From Xanthomarina arctica (lineage in GTDB: Bacteria > Bacteroidota > Bacteroidia > Flavobacteriales > Flavobacteriaceae), in NCBI RefSeq assembly GCF_014638915.1, contig NZ_BMFQ01000003.1, positions 248,001 to 312,000 on the forward strand: a stretch of DNA of 64,000 nt, in the 5' to 3' direction. A program made the position numbers and the translations under genes. Each line of letters starts with the position of its first letter. The stretch's first letter is position 1. Under the pieces are notes generated by a model, which had not been told where the DNA came from, searched no databases, and worked only from the letters and a program-made list of their open reading frames with translations. Below are positions 61,190 through 64,000 of this stretch, one piece after another.

Positions 61190-61939
61190 TTATACAACTT
61201 CTATAATTTGCAGGGCGTTGAATGCGCCATTGTTTAGAGGGTATTGCACTGCATTTACTTGCTGAAAAAAAGCCACTTTTAAGAAGTAAAAGTTCTGTCC
61301 CACTCCAACAGGAACACCAACAGGGGTTAGATTCACTGTAGAAATAGTAGCATCGATAGGCAGGTTTACCAGATTGCTTCCTTGCAAATCTTTAACGCCT
61401 GTGTTAAAATCCAAGTTTAGAAATCCTGAACTTAAAGTGACATGGGTTGCGCCTTCCGGGATGTCCAATTGTTGAATTGGAACTAAATCGTCAATAACCA
61501 CTTCTCCGGTTGCTGGATTTAACACATAAGAGGCCTGTAGGACACTGTCTAAAATGGCTTTTCTATTGAAATTAAATCCTCTTAACCAAGCCATACCCAA
61601 GGTTGTTAAGATGCCGGTTGCTACATTACGCTCTCCACGAGCAGAGATTAGATCTTCATTTTTAACCCTACTCATTACCTGCATTAAGCGAGACGAGACG
61701 CGATTGTCTTTTGCATCGTTCATTAAACTCACAATGCTACGGCGTAACATTTTACCACTTGTGGCGGCATTTGCAAACTCAGCAAGATTTTCACGAGTTC
61801 TTGCATATGCAGGATCGTTCATGATGCGTTCTTTTGAAACACCATTTTTAGTACGGATTTTATATCCGTCTTGATCTTTGTAGAATGTCACTTCACCGAG
61901 TGTTCCTTCTACATTAAATAATGACTTAACTTTTGCCAT
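61190..61939 (-). CDS. Conserved hypothetical protein of Bacteroidota type
   Basis: 249 residues from the ATG at 61939 (MAKVKSLFNVEGTLGEVTFYKDQDGYKIRTKNG). A reading 12 residues longer is possible, but the chosen start follows AGAAATT and matches how related proteins begin as far as I recall. The first half is basic and helical (NDPAYARTRENLAEFANAATSGKMLRRSIVSLMND); the second half is beta-rich (GATHVTLSSGFLNLDF, ATISTVNLTPVGVPVGVGQNFYFLKVAFFQQV). No signal peptide. Not an assigned family to my knowledge. It is isolated inside a repeat-rich region with its own strong terminator. Confidence 0.75.
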   Translation of the reverse strand: MAKVKSLFNVEGTLGEVTFYKDQDGYKIRTKNGVSKERIMNDPAYARTRENLAEFANAATSGKMLRRSIVSLMNDAKDNRVSSRLMQVMSRVKNEDLISARGERNVATGILTTLGMAWLRGFNFNRKAILDSVLQASYVLNPATGEVVIDDLVPIQQLDIPEGATHVTLSSGFLNLDFNTGVKDLQGSNLVNLPIDATISTVNLTPVGVPVGVGQNFYFLKVAFFQQVNAVQYPLNNGAFNALQIIEVV

Positions 61940-62828
61940 AATTTCTAAAATATTTGGATGAACATGTATGCTCATCAGATTAAAAAAAAAGTTTTATTAG
62001 TTGGCTATTCTTTTTTTCCAAAATCTAACATGTTAACCTGTAGGATTTATTAAAGGAATGTTATGAATTGCTTCGTCTAATACCACAAACATAGGACAGG
62101 TTTTTAATAAAAAATCAGATAAACCCATACTATACAGATGATTACCAAACTAATACACATTCTTAGATTTGAAATAACATGTGTTCAGGTACGTACTTCA
62201 TTAGTTCCAAACTGTTCCTATCTGTTCCTAATTGTAGGTGCAAAATAATGGTAGCTTGGTTTTACAACTTCATAGGAAAAGCATAGGAAAGGTATGGGAA
62301 AGGTATTGGAAAGGCATGGGAAAGGGATTGGGGATTGACGATTTTTGATTGTTGATTGTTGATTTTTTCCGCCTCCGAAAATGCAACGGACCTGCCTTAG
62401 TTCTCATTTGGGATAGGCCAACGGGCAGGGATTGGGGATTGGGGATTGGGTGGTTTTCTTAGGTGCTATTTTAAAATTTATAAAACAAATAGGGTTATAT
62501 AGATTTTAAAGCATAGGGTTTCAACAAAATGAATCTAAACTTCATTGTATTTATATATTCCATAAAAATTTAATAGGGAAGTCCTATTTTTTTGTGTCCA
62601 ATTAGCAGCCTTTTATCCTGTAGGGGGTTTCTTTATTTTAATTTTATTAGACCATCATTTTCGTCTAAAAAGAAGCAATAAAAATGACTTTTCTTAAAAG
62701 AAAGTTATAAGGTTATGAAATTGTTTTTTATTTATTAACTTATTGGTTGAAAACTAAATGAGGGCATTTAGTGGGTAATAATTCTAGCTATTCAAATTAG
62801 GAAAACGGCTACTTAGTAAGGTTTAAAC
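61940..62828. other. Intergenic region with low-complexity repeats
   Basis: No gene seen in nearly 0.9 kb. Between about 62270 and 62340 a GGAAAGGTATGGGAAA-type word is repeated five or six times, followed by a GATTGTTGATTGTTGATT tract and GATTGGGGATTGGGGATTGG (about 62432-62452), with a degenerate GC-rich palindrome fragment between. The rest is AT-rich. Confidence 0.65.
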
Positions 62829-63065
62829 ATGGACAGGTTGTTTCTAACAGTTAATGATATAGTTGTACTTAAAGGTGTATGCTATAAGACTGCCTGTAAA
62901 ATTTTAAACAGCATTATTATTAAGTACGATTTACCCAAGGAACGAGAAATAAGTATGAAAGCTTTATGCGAATATTATCGAATTAGTGAAGAGAAAGCGA
63001 ACGCTATCCTAGACAAGAAAAACATTATTCCTACTAAAGCTATCACTATAATGGATTCGGCATAA
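62829..63065 (+). CDS. Small helix-turn-helix-like protein
   Basis: 78 residues. The first 45 residues (LTVNDIVVLKGVCYKTACKILNSI) read like the helix-turn-helix of small excisionase-type or mobile-element regulators in Bacteroidota (T.xDI..l.G...TA.ki). A second short helical block follows (ISMKALCEYYRISEEKANAILD). No integrase or other mobility gene is seen beside it, so it may be a leftover of an element. It lies between two long repeat-rich stretches. Confidence 0.6.
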   Translation: MDRLFLTVNDIVVLKGVCYKTACKILNSIIIKYDLPKEREISMKALCEYYRISEEKANAILDKKNIIPTKAITIMDSA

Positions 63066-63169
63066 TTTTTTAGACTTATTTGCTGGTATGGGTGGTTTTA
63101 ACATGGATGTTATTAAGAGTCATCCTCCCTATTTTTGTTTTCGATATGTTATTGGATAAAATGCTCAAA

Positions 63170-63345
63170 TTTTGTAGAGTGTCCCAACTGTCTTCAGAAA
63201 TAGTGAGCTACTGCATGAAGTTAATAGAGCAATAACAAACGGGAGTTGTAAACCAACTTTATGAACCTTCCAGGTATGTCTTAAGAAAAAAAGTGAACGT
63301 TACGTAGGGAAACGGAGAGAAATACGAAGTATTCACGCCTGCCCG
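63170..63345 (+). repeat. Dispersed element of about 250 bp, copy B (partial)
   Basis: Starts CCCAACTGTCTTCAGAAATA and includes ACAAACGGGAGTTGTAA and a diverged GAACGTTACGTAGGG segment. It ends where a GC-rich palindrome is inserted. Confidence 0.7.
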
Positions 63346-63461
63346 ACCGTAGCTTCTGCGAAGGCGGGAGTTCCATTTTATAATAATAATAATAATAATA
63401 ATAGCGCACGAGTAATCTTTTGGAAGGTTGGGACATTTCCTTAAACTGATTTAAAATAAAC

Positions 63462-63675
63462 TTTTCTCATTCTTTTGTCTTGATACAAAAGAAACAAAAA
63501 ATCAAAACCGTTTTAAGGAAATCACTGCGTGACGTTCGCTTTTTTCTTTATATAAATCTGGAATTTCCATGTTGTTAGATTACAACTCCCGTTTGTTTCT
63601 ATCTTCTAAACATTATCTAGTAGCTCACTATTTCTGAAAACTGTTGGGATGACTAGGAAGTTTTGGAGTTTTAAA
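63462..63675 (-). repeat. Dispersed element of about 250 bp, copy C (inverted)
   Basis: Read on the minus strand it matches copy A: CAGAAATAGTGAGCTACTAG, ACAAACGGGAGTTGTAA, CTAACAACATGGA, GCGAACGTCACGCAGTGA, then CTTTTGTATCAAGACAAAAG. Copy C is closer to copy A than copy B is. Confidence 0.75.
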
Positions 63676-63702
63676 CAAATTACATTAAAAAAAGACTAAG
63701 CT

Positions 63703-63773
63703 GGCTCCCCTCTTTAGTTAAAGAGGGGAATGAATTTACCGAAGTGCAACGGAGGTGAAGAAAGGGGAGTTTG
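63703..63773 (+). repeat. Dispersed element of about 73 bp (third copy)
   Basis: Starts GGCTCCCCTCTTTAGTTAAA, continues GAATGAATTTACCGAAGTGC and ends GGTGAAGAAAGGGGAGTTTG. It is nearly identical to 60287-60359 and to the reverse complement of 58443-58516. The first part forms a CCCCTCTTTAG/AAAGAGGGG hairpin. Confidence 0.8.
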
Positions 63774-63803
63774 AAAACGTTTAGTGACTGTACGAGAAGA
63801 AAA

Positions 63804-64000
63804 TCAAGATAAAACCTCAAACCACTTCTCCTTAACAACCTCCCAATCAAAAGCCTCCACTTTTTTTCTAGCGTTTAAAGTCATAACTTGAGTAGCTTCT
63901 GGATGAGAAATAAGTTGCTTGATGGCTTCCACAAAAACCTCAACATTGTTTGGAGGAACTAAAAGGCCATCTGTTTTATGATCTATTAAATAAGGTAAAC
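63804..64000 (-). CDS. Glycosyltransferase family 4-type protein (partial, N-terminus outside window)
   Basis: The last 64 codons of a minus-strand gene, open at the right edge and ending in TGA at 63806-63804. The residues LPYLIDHKTDGLLVPPNNVE, VFVEAIKQLISHPEATQVM and the closing FDWEVVKEKWFEVLS are the C-terminal end of a GT-B glycosyltransferase of the group 1/GT4 type (D-x-x-x-D-G-L-L-V-P-P-x-N donor-site loop). It is most likely part of the same polysaccharide locus as the sugar transferase at 58690-60081. Confidence 0.85.
   Translation of the reverse strand, partial: LPYLIDHKTDGLLVPPNNVEVFVEAIKQLISHPEATQVMTLNARKKVEAFDWEVVKEKWFEVLS

Larger units (their letters stand above)
63066..63803. 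repeat. Repeat-rich intergenic region with a large inverted pair
   Basis: No gene seen. Copy B of the roughly 250-bp element (63170-63345, forward) and copy C (63462-63675, inverted) form a head-to-head pair. Between them lie a GC-rich palindromic element (63341-63372, CCTGCCCGACCGTAGC...GGCGGG) and an (AAT)n tract of about eight units (63379-63403). A 71-bp dispersed element is at 63703-63773. Confidence 0.8.

Overview
The window looks like a chromosomal segment of a marine-type member of the Flavobacteriaceae (Bacteroidota). It is AT-rich and has Bacteroidota-style -7 boxes (TAnnTTTG). It encodes a protein with a C-terminal T9SS-type sorting region, a PorV/PorQ-family protein, a TonB-dependent receptor and a fused cyclophilin-FKBP isomerase, and it shows a kdsD-tatC-lptB gene order. 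I saw no tRNA, rRNA, CRISPR array, insertion sequence or replication origin.

Layout. 0-5.4 kb: the edge of a nuclease-like hypothetical gene, an M20 peptidase, an FMO/Baeyer-Villiger-type monooxygenase and a beta-propeller-like protein. 5.6-21.6 kb: an accessory island of DUF4240, leucine-rich-repeat, ankyrin, truncated SPFH, lipoprotein and DKNYY-type genes. It contains a near-identical duplicated domain (11530-12076 and 15449-16002), a gene with an early in-frame stop (16044-17003) and a truncated gene (12210-12692). The mixture resembles orphan immunity-gene arrays, but no toxin gene is visible. 22-34.7 kb: DUF2130 protein, LysE exporter, TonB receptor plus sorbosone-dehydrogenase-like lipoprotein, SemiSWEET, an AraC regulator divergent from aldehyde dehydrogenase and DUF779, P1 peptidase, ferritin and a secreted metalloprotease. 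34.7-40.4 kb: GH3-family protein, a secreted GEVED protein and a two-component pair.

40.5-42.7 kb: the most unusual part. Five copies of what I read as a small-RNA gene surround lplA: one divergent from lplA and four in a tandem array (about 237 bp period) after it. Each copy has its own -7 box, a palindromic site centred near -41 and a strong intrinsic terminator.

42.8-58.3 kb: core envelope and housekeeping genes: patatin/beta-barrel protein, GAP/LysE-like membrane protein, cyclophilin-FKBP fusion, recQ, then kdsD-tatC-AhpD-like-lptB, DUF808, pssA, a PorV/PorQ-family protein and a DUF4105 protein. 58.7-64 kb: the start of a polysaccharide locus (polyprenyl glycosylphosphotransferase, partial glycosyltransferase at the right edge) set in a long repeat-rich region. 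That region carries several families of dispersed intergenic repeats, one hypothetical protein gene and a small HTH-like gene.

Every assignment comes from reading motifs and overall sequence resemblance. No database search was run.
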